NCBI GenBank assembly: GCA_004352715.1
Contig: SCFE01000106.1
Coordinates: 577,520-641,519 of the forward strand
DNA from: Hofstenia miamia
Taxonomy: Eukaryota > Xenacoelomorpha > Acoela
Direction of reading: 5' to 3'
Length of the DNA stretch: 64,000 nt
This document shows positions 26,648-34,679 of the stretch, piece after piece. The position numbers were made by a program, and so were the translations under genes. Each line of letters begins with the position of its first letter. Position 1 is the first letter of the stretch. The notes beneath the pieces are model-generated. The model made no database searches and was not told the DNA's origin. It saw only the letters and a list, made by a program, of their open reading frames with translations.

Positions 26648-29102
26648 GTCCTATGTTTTTTATTATATTAGCTCTGTGAACCAATTAGTTCTATGGGAAA
26701 AATATTTGAATTTTTTCATGCTTTTAGTGATTATTTGAAATGATTCAAGACATTGTTCTTAGGCCTTATTTTTATAGTAGTTCTTTCGGAATTACTTTAT
26801 TAATACTTACAAATTTAAGCTAAATCAAAATATTTAAACAATTGATAATCAATAAAACCTCCGTTAACGAACGTAATTGTTCACACTGCGCTCGTTAGAC
26901 AAAATGTTCTGTTAATTAAATTTTTCCAAAATGATTAATGTGGATGGATAATTATAATTCATTCCAATCTCTTAAATAGAAAATATTTAACTAAATTGTA
27001 AAACAGTTANNNNNNNNNNNNNNNNNNNNNGTTCTGTTAATTAAATTTTTCCAAAATGATTAATGTGGATGGATAATTATAATTCATTCCAATCTCTTAA
27101 ATAGAAAATATTTAACTAAATTGTAAAACAGTTAATACGCAATAATATAATTCATTATTCATTTTGTATTGATAATATATTACAGAAATGAAGAGCAATC
27201 AGAGACTTAAAATACCTTCCCCACGTATAAGCATAATTAGGACCGGTTAAAATCAGACGGCAATCTGGATCAGTCCGAAAATTTAATAGGATCTAAGTTT
27301 GACTATTGATTATATCGAGGCTTTTTCATAAAGATCCATTCATTACTTTTTGAGAAATCCTGCTGTCAGACAAACAGGCATGGAGGTAAAAAAGTACATA
27401 AAGGTTTTCTAGAGGTTAAATTATGTTAATGTCATTTGCTTCGTGTAGATTTATTAATTATCTACGAAATAATTATCATTTGATTACGCACACTTTCATT
27501 TAAAAATTGTCTGTTGAAATTCATAACAATTCTTTGTAGGTAAAATAATGAATTTGATAGATTGTGTAAAAGTTCCTGACACAAGTAATAAACTATTAGA
27601 TTATCCCTTAAATACATGAAATATTTTACTGACGTTACTGCATTGAATTGTATTAAGGCGTACATGCTACTTATACATCTGACAATCTACAAATTCATTT
27701 AATATCGTATAAGCACTAGTACTAGCTCGCATTAAAAACTAAAAATCTCCAATTCAGAATAGTGTTGTCTGTGATTATTAGACAACAAACATATACTGCT
27801 TTTTTAATAGTGATCGGGTTCAAAATGTCGGTGTGATCTATAGCTGATTAGGTCATGTGTCTGACTATGGAAACCTAATTTTAGTTATATGTGGCCATAT
27901 ACTAAGCTAGGGATAACTTGTACATAGCAAAAACGTTTTACATCAGGGAAAGTATTTCAACGTAATTGCAATGGTCATAATGATTATTTTTAATCTTATA
28001 GTGCTTTGATAAATTATTTACATATTTAACAGGCCGCCAAATATGTAAATTTGCATTCTCATATAACCACATAAAAAGAACATTGAAAACGGCGCAGAAT
28101 AGTATGTTCAAAAATGTTATAAACCCAAATATATTGAAAAATATAAAAAATATAAAATTCTAGAAAAATACTATGGCCATTGACCATTAGAAAAAGCATC
28201 CTTTAATGCCCTTCATGATTCAACGGAAGCATTATCTAATAGTGACCGTTTCTCTGAAATGATTCGTGAGAGACTGAATTATTAATGGCGGTCCAACTCA
28301 ATCCACATATACACACGCACTCGCACACACCACGCTACGAAAAAAGTTTTACAACCTGCAAGTGATATTTTTGTTCAATTTTTCAAAATGTTTTTTGAAA
28401 TTTTTCCTACAAAATGGGTCTTTGTCTTGACTGATCTTGACCAATTTTAATATTTTTTGACTAAAAATTCGGCCGGTTTAGACCGGTATATTTTTGACGG
28501 CTTAATAATTATTTTAGGCCGACATGCGGCCGGTTCCAACTCTGATAGCAACCAGTCTTATTTTGGATATATTGAAATGCTAAATCATCTATAGTTTAAA
28601 AATTCAGATTTTGTTATATTGACTAGGCGAAATTTGCTCAAATGATTCAGATCCGCAAATATCATAAAATCTGGCACCGCCAATCGGTGTACATGGTCGC
28701 AGTGACCTGTTTCCAGTTCTTATTTTCGGTAGGGTTAGATTGATGAAATATAATTTCAATAGAATGTACGAGCTTATTTTGGTTTATCAAAGATACCTAG
28801 ATACTTATTAATCATTTTTATTTTAGGACTCTAAGTTAGAAGATATTATTCGGCAGGAAACAGTAAAGCAACAGAAGCAGACATCAGATAAGAAGAAAAA
28901 GAAGGTTGCTGTTCCCGAACAAGTGCACAATCCCTCGTTGACTCAGATCGATGAGTCGCCGTTGAAAAAAGATTCCACTTTGGCAAAAGAGGCTTATATA
29001 AAACGCAAGAAAGGAACTAAAATTAACGCCTCGACTTTGTTTGGCATTAGTTGCAATGCAGCGGAGAATCGCGTCAATAGAGGAGAGTTGCATCAGCCTT
29101 AA
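1281..29102 (+). CDS. GIGYF: GIGYF-family protein, 3' part (15 exons)
   Basis: Exons: 1281-1415, 1458-1550, 4974-5108, 5958-6038, 6989-7050, 7095-7188, 8567-8689, 10336-10418, 16250-16322, 19957-20180, 21956-22025, 24698-24806, 24848-24894, 25991-26095, 28827-29102. They sum to 1710 bases, exactly 570 codons including the TAA, with compatible phases at every junction. Seen in order: a long E/K/R/Q coiled coil (first ~190 residues), two 'SIKEIQ/SLYEIQ' motifs in W/P-rich linkers, [31 protein letters not shown], a lysine-rich patch, [45 protein letters not shown], and a KKKK tract followed by [21 protein letters not shown]. The last blocks are the conserved C-terminal region of vertebrate GIGYF1/2. 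Known role of the family: cytoplasmic adaptor with 4EHP and DDX6/CNOT in mRNA repression and decay. The N-terminal 4EHP-binding and GYF parts are outside the window. Whether the locus is GIGYF1- or GIGYF2-like cannot be said. Confidence 0.9.
1458..1550 (+). CDS. GIGYF: GIGYF exon b (coiled coil)
   Basis: 31 codons, phase 0 on both sides, starting [17 protein letters not shown]. The intron separating it from the previous exon (1416-1457) is only 42 bases. Confidence 0.88.
2410..4400 (-). pseudogene. P-element / THAP9-type transposase relic
   Basis: On the - strand two stretches match P-superfamily transposases. About 3079-2870 contains [14 protein letters not shown], the 'H..K.lRNNWLNRK' block. 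About 2830-2422 contains [46 protein letters not shown] and [15 protein letters not shown], typical of the C-terminal domain. About 3830-3670 also reads as a plausible fragment ([20 protein letters not shown]). Frameshifts and stops separate the pieces, so it is dead. A 70-codon open frame at 4139-4351 may be an upstream part, but I could not recognise it. Terminal repeats were not found. It sits antisense in the GIGYF intron 1551-4973. Confidence 0.72.
4974..5108 (+). CDS. GIGYF: GIGYF exon c (coiled coil)
   Basis: 45 codons, phase 0, acceptor TTTAG, donor GTTGGT. Encodes [17 protein letters not shown] and further heptad-like charged sequence. The intron before it (1551-4973) carries the P-element relic. 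Confidence 0.88.
5109..5957. other. Intron, nothing recognised
   Basis: AT-rich GIGYF intron without open frames of note, repeats or terminal inverted repeats that I could see. The same holds for the intron at 6039-6988. Confidence 0.6.
5958..6038 (+). CDS. GIGYF: GIGYF exon d (coiled coil)
   Basis: 27 codons, [16 protein letters not shown] onward. Donor choice: CGC|GTGTGT keeps phase 0 with the next exon; two other GT dinucleotides follow within four bases, so the exact end carries slight doubt. Confidence 0.83.
6989..7050 (+). CDS. GIGYF: GIGYF exon e (coiled coil)
   Basis: [20 protein letters not shown], ending in phase 2 at a GTAAGC donor. The next intron is only 44 bases (7051-7094). 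Confidence 0.87.
7095..7188 (+). CDS. GIGYF: GIGYF exon f (polar linker)
   Basis: One base completes the split Gln codon, followed by 31 codons rich in Q, N, H and S ([17 protein letters not shown]). It is the only open frame compatible with the upstream phase. Donor GTGCCA is weak. Confidence 0.78.
7597..8010. other. Unrecognised sequence open on both strands
   Basis: A 137-codon frame runs forward (7597-8010) and a 114-codon frame runs backward (7937-7593) across the same DNA in intron 7189-8566. The - strand product is the more protein-like: it is polar, with paired cysteines ([27 protein letters not shown]). After its stop the same frame stays open for another 28 codons ([20 protein letters not shown]). 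The + strand product is hydrophobic. I do not recognise either. Most likely a decayed fragment of a mobile element or retrocopy; function unknown. Confidence 0.35.
8567..8689 (+). CDS. GIGYF: GIGYF exon g (SPW / EIQ motif)
   Basis: 41 codons, phase 0. A long pyrimidine tract ending TTCTTAG precedes it. It encodes [19 protein letters not shown], then [15 protein letters not shown], the W-linker plus EIQ pattern seen in GIGYF proteins. The donor AAG|GTCACT is weak, but the frame and phase fit the next exon (AESEK). Reading through instead gives an unrelated hydrophobic tail to a stop at 8911. Confidence 0.72.
10336..10418 (+). CDS. GIGYF: GIGYF exon h (W/P linker)
   Basis: Begins [20 protein letters not shown] and ends in phase 2 at a GTAGGT donor. 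The following intron (10419-16249) is 5.8 kb and holds two element relics. Confidence 0.8.
11715..11960 (+). pseudogene. Tc1/mariner transposase C-terminal relic
   Basis: The + strand reads [13 protein letters not shown], then [16 protein letters not shown], then the shifted remnant [15 protein letters not shown] and ALIDSL-like sequence. [16 protein letters not shown] is the family signature W.aqSPDlNpIEN around the third catalytic acidic residue. Stops and shifts make it non-functional. No terminal repeats were located; the preceding 11.0-11.7 kb may be older element sequence that I could not assign. Confidence 0.65.
12105..12459. mobile_element. hAT-type MITE with GCGGT repeats
   Basis: The right end CCGCGCACACCTCTG and left end TAGAGGTGTGCGCGG are inverted copies (the left first base is T where C is expected). 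They are flanked by the 8-bp duplications ATTACAAT (12097-12104) and ATTACAAG (12460-12467), one mismatch. CAGAGGTG-type ends and 8-bp duplications are hAT hallmarks. The interior subterminal parts are GC-rich clusters of GTGCGGTTGCGG units, sharply different from the AT-rich surroundings. No transposase inside. Confidence 0.85.
12460..16249. other. Rest of a 5.8 kb GIGYF intron
   Basis: Apart from the hAT duplication at its start, no gene or element could be supported. Short open frames at 14.4 kb occur on both strands and look random. A splice-flanked stretch at 13071-13195 is discussed under rejected items. Confidence 0.5.
16250..16322 (+). CDS. GIGYF: GIGYF exon i (EIQ motif)
   Basis: One base plus 24 codons: [20 protein letters not shown]. 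The SLxEIQ element is typical of GIGYF C-terminal halves. Acceptor ATTTAG, donor GTTAGT. Confidence 0.82.
16709..16771 (-). repeat. Terminal direct repeat, 3' side of the Ty3/Gypsy relic
   Basis: Partner of 18908-18978. It abuts the interrupted integrase frame, which suggests an internal deletion ending at the LTR edge. Confidence 0.65.
18908..18978 (-). repeat. Terminal direct repeat, 5' side of the Ty3/Gypsy relic
   Basis: Shares GATAATTATAA.AAATATAAT.CGTCAAACGC.TCTGTATTCTAATTGA...AATACTAATTTT (with differences) with 16709-16771. On the - strand it is followed by TTGGAGCCAAGCG, in the position of a primer binding site. This is either the whole of a very short LTR or the surviving part of one. 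Confidence 0.65.
19202..19548. mobile_element. TA-flanked MITE
   Basis: Inverted ends CTGCCCGGAGTTGTAAATTTG (left; right complement ATGCCTGGAGTTGTAAATTTG) about 347 bases apart, each bordered by TA. TA duplication and small size fit a Tc1/mariner-type MITE. No coding content. Confidence 0.6.
19957..20180 (+). CDS. GIGYF: GIGYF exon j (largest internal exon)
   Basis: 74 codons plus two bases. Begins [20 protein letters not shown] and continues with [24 protein letters not shown] and a P/K-rich stretch. The VWGG/W-S-LWG-like motif and the acidic W box are the best conserved part of this half of the protein. Donor GTACGT. Confidence 0.9.
20181..21955. other. GIGYF intron without recognised features
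   Basis: Includes a small GC-richer patch at 20520-20620 with two CGTGGCCG-type motifs that stands out from the background, but it has no paired ends or open frame I could interpret. The intron 22026-24697 likewise shows nothing recognisable. Confidence 0.5.
21956..22025 (+). CDS. GIGYF: GIGYF exon k (basic linker)
   Basis: Completes a split Lys codon, then [20 protein letters not shown] and EE. Basic low-complexity linker. Acceptor TTTTTAG, donor GTAAAT. Confidence 0.85.
24698..24806 (+). CDS. GIGYF: GIGYF exon l
   Basis: [20 protein letters not shown] followed by [16 protein letters not shown], matching the 'F..WC...L' element of the GIGYF C-terminal domain. Ends in phase 1 at GTAATT. Confidence 0.9.
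24848..24894 (+). CDS. GIGYF: GIGYF micro-exon m
   Basis: 47 bases encoding [16 protein letters not shown], almost identical in pattern to the vertebrate GIGYF2 block VPTFVSFLKDVESPYE. The intron before it (24807-24847) is only 41 bases. Donor GTGATA. Confidence 0.92.
25064..25846. mobile_element. hAT-like MITE rich in TTCAAA/TTTGAA
   Basis: The left end CAGGGCTTTCAAATCAAA and right end CTTTAAAAGCCCTG are inverted hAT-type termini. Flanks CTTATGTA (left) and CTAAGTAT (right) may be a decayed target duplication. The first ~150 and last ~150 bases are packed with CAAATTTTCAAA units, largely self-complementary, while the middle is ordinary AT-rich DNA. It lies in the GIGYF intron 24895-25990. 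Confidence 0.65.
25991..26095 (+). CDS. GIGYF: GIGYF exon n
   Basis: 35 codons, [20 protein letters not shown] onward, the most conserved C-terminal block of the family. Donor GTATGC. Confidence 0.92.
26533..26643. repeat. (CT)n-(TA)n compound microsatellite
   Basis: CTCTCT passes into a long TA tract interrupted by TATG units. Open frames through it (YIYIYI) are artefacts of the repeat. Confidence 0.9.
26930..27134. other. Assembly gap flanked by a duplicated contig end
   Basis: GTTCTGTTAATTAAATTTTT through AAAACAGTTA occurs just before the 20-n gap (to 27009) and again directly after it (27030-27134) with no difference seen. The contig ends overlap but were not merged. Confidence 0.85.
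28827..29102 (+). CDS. GIGYF: GIGYF terminal exon o
   Basis: 91 codons plus TAA. Contains [11 protein letters not shown], a DKKKKKV tract and the terminal [20 protein letters not shown] block, which corresponds to the family's conserved end (LLGFSVNASSERLNMGEIE in vertebrates). This fixes the 3' end of the gene. Confidence 0.92.
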   Translation, partial: DSKLEDIIRQETVKQQKQTSDKKKKKVAVPEQVHNPSLTQIDESPLKKDSTLAKEAYIKRKKGTKINASTLFGISCNAAENRVNRGELHQP

Positions 29103-29320
29103 TAGTATAGACTGTCAATGCAATTTTAAAATTCATTACATTTTATGTCTTTTTTCGCCTTTGAATGGGATAGAATTTTGATATTTACAATTTAATAATT
29201 TACTCAAAGTTTTACACAGAGTCTAAAAAAGATGAAAGTGTTTTATCAATTTCTGAAACAGCAAGTTTGACGAATACCTTACAGTACATGGCTCTCAATT
29301 TTAATTGAAAATTTATAACA

Positions 29321-29326
29321 AATAAA
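29321..29326 (+). promoter_or_regulatory. Candidate GIGYF polyadenylation signal
   Basis: AATAAA 219 bases after the GIGYF stop codon, before the TTAA MITE. It gives a 3' UTR of about 240 bases. Chance AATAAA is common in AT-rich DNA, so support is positional only. Confidence 0.45.
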
Positions 29327-29449
29327 CGAGTAGTACAAAATATAGTGCTCGTTATTTAGGTTTTTCACAATGATCACATTTTTTAGGATGGATATTTTTC
29401 AAATTTTTAAATTCCTTTCATTTAAATTTATCTTTACAGAATTTTTTAA

Positions 29450-29860
29450 GAGCCGTTACACCTCTCGACCAACCCATTTTTTCTACCAGATGACAGATAA
29501 TTTTAAATCGAAGTGTCAGTAAGAACTAAACCGTGTTGATAGGTTTTAAGGTATACATCTAAAACCCTCGAAACAATTTGATATTCTAAAAAAAGTTAAT
29601 TTTTCTTCTACGTTTCTCACAAGTGCATCCACATCTATAACACCCACTACAACGGACACATCTACCTTTTCTGCAGTTACACGACAATTCTACCATAACT
29701 TCGGCTTGGATGAAAATTTTCAAAAATGAACTTCGTGCGACAGGTTTATTTTATATATTAATATTAGCCAATCAAATTGTTTAATTTAAGCGTCAGTTTG
29801 CGACGATTTGGTTTTTTTGGTTTCTGTCAAAAATGGGTTGTTCGAGAGGTGTAACGGCTC
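29450..29860. mobile_element. TTAA-flanked MITE
   Basis: Inverted ends of about 30 bases (GAGCCGTTACACCTCTCGAC left, GTTCGAGAGGTGTAACGGCTC right) are each bordered by TTAA (29446-29449 and 29861-29864), the target duplication of piggyBac-type elements. 411 bases, no transposase. Confidence 0.8.
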
Positions 29861-30471
29861 TTAAAATATAATGGGAGATTACATTGGAATACATTTTTAA
29901 ATGTAGATGAAAAAACATTATGAACTATAAATAAATCACAATTTTAACATAATTATAAATTGATATCTATAGTTAACAATGTGTCCTTGTATGTCTTACA
30001 CATGCACAAATGATTTTTCCTATTTAAGGAAATTATTTCTTTATAGTTTGTGGCATGAAGCACTGCAAAAAAATTGCCTGAATTGCATTCATACTTTTTA
30101 ACCTCTAAATCATTTTTATTGAGTATCTAGGTAATTTAAATAGCATTTTGCAGTCATGTTTACCAAAGAACATTGCTTGCGAAAGTTGCAAAATTTGGCT
30201 AATATAATTACTGCACAGAAGTAAGTTCCGTTTCCAATAGTGGGCATGATTCGCACATTTTGTTTTTAAAACGATGTTTTCCTACATAATATTTATCACA
30301 TTTCGAATTGTTTTATGAGCAGATTCAACATTTACGCCTATCAATTTACGATAATGGCCACCAAGTTTTCTGATATGTTCCGCAAATAATGCCAAAATTT
30401 GAATGTCAATGCATTATTTCATAAAACTCCTGATAAAGTATGGCCAAGTCTGGTCAATCACAGAAACTTGA

Positions 30472-31671
30472 ATGAAGACAGAATTAAAGTTTGTCGATAA
30501 CATAAGTTGCTATGGCACTGGTGTTAAGCATTGGGTAGTTTCATTGGCCTTGACAGGTGCTGGCATAAAGATTTTAAATGATGTCTGCAAACTAGCCAAA
30601 TCACATGAATATGTCCGGATAATAGCTTTGGATATGTCCAAGGCTTTCGATACCGTGTCACACAGCAGTATTCTTAAAGGGCTGAAAGACATCTGCCCTC
30701 GCGTCAATCCCTACATCGTCAACTGGGTCATGGGATTCCTACATGGTAGGCGTCACTATACTGTGGTTGATAGTGATGTTTCTACCTGCTTGACCACAAA
30801 TATTGGTGTTCCTCAAGGGACCGTTGGTGGACCAACTTACTACAACTTGGCTGTGAATGATGTAGACCCTTTGATATCAAACGACGCCTCAGTTAAATCC
30901 ACTGTTTTTGCGGATGATAATACCGAAGTCATAGGAGGATCGACTGGAAATGATGCTGCATTCCGGGTGGTTGAATCCCTTGTCGAGCAGTTTAACAAGA
31001 AGAACTTGAGTTTGAACATGGCGAAGTCCAAAGAAATCGTAGTGTGCTCTGGCAAGAGACAACAAGAATCAGTTGAATGCATCCCAGGCATTCAACGAGT
31101 GCAGAGTATGCGAATTCTCGGAGTCGAGTTTGATGAGAAACTGACATTCACAAAGCATGTAAATATTGTCGCCGCCACTGCATCATCAGCGTTGTATCTC
31201 CTTTTGAGACTCAAACACCTTGGATTCTTTGCCGATGAACTTAAAATGTTATACAGATCATTGGTGCTCTCCAAACTTACGTATGCTTGTTGTGTATGGG
31301 GAGGTCAGTCGCTAGCGAACAACAAGAAGATCGACTAAATTCAAAGAAAGGCGATGAGGCTTGGCATTATTGACGAATTCCTTCCAATGCATCAGATTCT
31401 GCAGTCTTCAGATCATCAACTCTTTAACAGAATATCCAGATCGGCAAACCACCCGCTGGCCTCTTATATCCCGACAAGAACTGAATACTCGAAAGAACAT
31501 CTGCGACAAAGAAATCCAACAGGTGGAGCCTCAAGTAGGATTTTTCCTCATCGATATTTGAAGAAACATTGAGTTGTCTTGACTGTTATGATTTATTAAT
31601 TTATATATGTATCTTTTATGGATGTCAATCCGTGATAAAATATAAGTTATCTATCTATCTATCTATCTATA
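30472..31671 (+). pseudogene. 5'-truncated CR1/Jockey-like LINE, reverse transcriptase
   Basis: One long frame (30472-31338) continues after a single TAA (31336-31338) to 31572. The RT blocks are visible: IIALDMSKAFDTVSH, GVPQGTVGGP, VFADDNTEVI, SMRILGVEFDEKLTFTKH, then the C-terminal LVLSKLTYACCVWGG and IQRKAMRLGI. Endonuclease and ORF1 are missing. Homology seems to begin near TGAGIKILNDV (about 30560), so the insertion is 5'-truncated. A (ATCT)n tail ends it. One stop and otherwise open frames suggest a recent insertion. Confidence 0.85.
31645..31671. repeat. (ATCT)n tail of the LINE
   Basis: Five to six ATCT units directly after GATAAAATATAAGTT, in the place of a LINE 3' tail. Confidence 0.75.
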
Positions 31672-31699
31672 TTGCAATTGTTTACCAGGTATTCTGCAT

Positions 31700-32452
31700 G
31701 ATAGGCAAAAACATTCAGCATTAGTCCTTAAGGTACAAATTCATCGAAGTGCATGGGCACAAACAATATCCTCATTTTTAAGGAATTTCAACAATTTGAA
31801 TAATAAATCATCATCAATATATTTCTCTCATAATTTGCGCCCTCAGGAAATTTACAGCATTAAAAATTGCAGCAAAATTTGGTATAATGTACTTTAAAAG
31901 TTTGATCCTAATTGTATTCAAAGTTGGTATCATAGATAATACATAATAGGACTCAGCTTCTTTCGTTACAAATCGATCTTGAGTTTGGCATAATATTCTA
32001 CAAGTGAATTGATAATCACAAATTTTTAAGTGATTCAATATTTAAAAGTTTTATGTTTTTGTTCTTCTACATCACTTTCTTCGGTTTGACCAACATCAGT
32101 TTCTCTACAGGCGCAAGTAATTTTGTTAACAACTTTAAACAAATATTCAAAATTAGTACATGATGTGAAACTGAGAATAGATTTTATTTTATGTTACTCT
32201 TCTCACATTTTCTTTCTAGATTTAATTTCTTATTAAACAGCTTGCATGGATTCCTCTGTACTATTTTGAAAGTATGTATAAATGATTTGTTGTTTAAATT
32301 ATTATAGTTTTTAATGATCTTATTTATTGTCTTTAATATTGTGACCAATGAACACCATTTAATACTGATTTTTTCATAAGATGTTTTCATAATGTTATGA
32401 TGATTATCATAATAATAAAAGTTTACTTACTTACTTCCTTACTTAGTTATAA
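31700..32452. other. AT-rich stretch ending in (TTAC)n
   Basis: No gene supported. It ends with AATAATAAAAGTTTACTTACTTAC, a short tetranucleotide tail of the kind left by LINEs or SINEs, so the upstream few hundred bases may be the 3' UTR of another retroelement. No protein homology seen. Confidence 0.4.
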
Positions 32453-32922
32453 ATATCAACGGTCCTGTAGCTCATTTGAGCTATTGCTTTTAAATTCAAA
32501 ACAAGACTTGTGTTCGTCGATTTTAAAAAAAATTAATGAAATTTCAATTTTTTTTAAATAACATAACCGAAGATATCCTCCATGTTTGTATAATATATGA
32601 ATTTTATATTTTTACCTGAAATTGTTGTAGAATAGTAGATAAACATATGTTTGCAAGTGTTGGGCTTAAAGATGTGTATAAGAGAGTAGAAATGGTCATG
32701 AATTCAAATATTTTAATTTTGCGATTATTCGTTATTTTAAGACTAGAACAGCGGCACTCATTGAGACTGTTTACATCTGATGTTTTTAATGCAAAAATTA
32801 TTTAATAAAAACAAAATTTCTATAAACAGCAAGCTCAATGAGATTATCAACACAATTCGAAGAGTACATGTATATGTACCTGCTAGTGTTTTGTTGAGTA
32901 ATGAAGCGAAAAGGCTTATAGG

Positions 32923-33889
32923 CAGGGCTCCCAACAGCACTGATGTTAACAGCTGACAGCTGTTTAAAACAGCACGTAAAATTTAATCCATTTTGGCACA
33001 TTATTTGTTGTTAACACACTATCAATGTCTTTCAATCCCCTCAACAGGCCATCAAAACCGCACAAGAATTCAAACCAGTGCTGTAGTCATTGATAAAGAT
33101 ACTTGCAGCCCCAAATAATCAACAAATACCATTGTTGAAGGTTGATTCAACATCAATCACATCTTTTTTTATTTTTATTAATATTTATTTTTTATTTTGA
33201 GTAGTTTCACAATTGTGTTATGTGCTGTGTGCATTTATAACTGTCATCTTTCGCTCTTTATCAACTTCTTTGTAAAATGGATGATTGACTTTACACTTGG
33301 TAGCATTTTCAGAAAACATTTACAAAACACCAGATATTAGAGCCGTGTTTAGTTTTTTTTTAAAACGGGGCTGACTGACACCTTCCCCTCGGCTGTAAAT
33401 AAATAATGAGCACAGTAATTGCTGATGTTGAAAGAAACATTTTCTTTCCACTGGCGTAATCTACTAATTCTAACAAACTACATAAATATTGTGTGAAAGT
33501 AATTTGCAAAATTAGTTTGACGACGTTTTTAAGCAAATGTGAATTAAAGCGAACTATTTTCAATTTTGTTCGCAGCTGGTCCCTAAGGCGTGGTCGCCCC
33601 TCTCCCTAAAGTAGTTTTGATTAGCTAAATCGAAAAATGCTTGGCAAAGCATTAAAACATTTAAAAACTAAGTCGGGAAATGGATTTTTAGAGTCAATTT
33701 TTCCAATATTTTCATATGATCAACACCATCAAAAAACCTCCTTTCTTATTTCAATGTCAGAGCCGATCTAATTTTTTATTCATTCAAACTAAGAACTAAG
33801 TAAAAAATATCGCAGCTGTTAACAGCAAAAGGGTTGCTGTTTGCTGTTAACAGCTTCCTTAGCTGTTAACAGCAAAATGTAAAGCCCTG
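32923..33889. mobile_element. Non-autonomous hAT element with perfect 8-bp target duplication
   Basis: Ends CAGGGCTCCCAACAGC and GTAAAGCCCTG. The flanking duplication CTTATAGG is perfect (32915-32922 and 33890-33897). Both subterminal regions carry the self-complementary unit GCTGTTAACAGC or close variants (near 32945 and three or four times at 33815-33875). No transposase in 967 bases. Confidence 0.88.
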
Positions 33890-34679
33890 CTTATAGGTCA
33901 TTTTGACCCATCGTCGCGTTTCTAGTGTTAATGGTTTTTTCAATTATTTTTTCTTGGTACATTTATATAAGCACTCTTAACTCTATTTCTGTGGGGTGTT
34001 GATTTTCTTACATTATATAATACAATAATTCTATAAATATCAGTGTTCTGTCAAAGGTGTAAATTAGATCTTCTTTGGAGAAGGTTAAGTATTTTTAATA
34101 ATCGTATAATCGGTCATCTCTGGTTTCATTCTCCGTTTATCCCGCACCAAATTGTGGAGTAAGTCAAGTATAGCTATATTTGTGTTATAGACATTCTCAA
34201 ATATTTCCTAAAATATACAGTTATGGCATTCGTAAATATTGTGCACAATAGAATAAAATTAGAACATCAATGTAATGAATTCTCTTTAGATTCTGTAAAT
34301 ATAAGTGCACTATAAAGTAATTCAAACGTGAATGCAATTAATTTTTTGTTAAGATTGATATACTGTAATTCAACTTTGCTGCTGCGTTCTGAATTCATTT
34401 GTAAAAATATTTTGTTAGTGGTGTTTATACAGTTTTCAAATGGTATATGATGCAGAGGCTTTCAGAAATATTCCCGACAGGAAGTTGGTTTTGGTTTCAC
34501 TTTACTCCCAGGTTGAATACAATTCTAAAAGTATAACATATATAGGTACTTAATTTTTTCCTAATTTTCAAAATTGAGCCACTTGAAAAATTACGTCATC
34601 AGACAATTTCGGGAACAAAATATACATTTTCCTTTTTGGAGGAAAAATATATTTTTAACACATATTTAAAGGTTTTACA

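Noticed and set aside
26456-26738. Open frames rich in YIYIYI
   Set aside because: They are translations of the (TA)n microsatellite.
30510-31274. Antisense frames across the LINE reverse transcriptase
   Set aside because: Shadows of the + strand RT frame, which has all the recognisable motifs.
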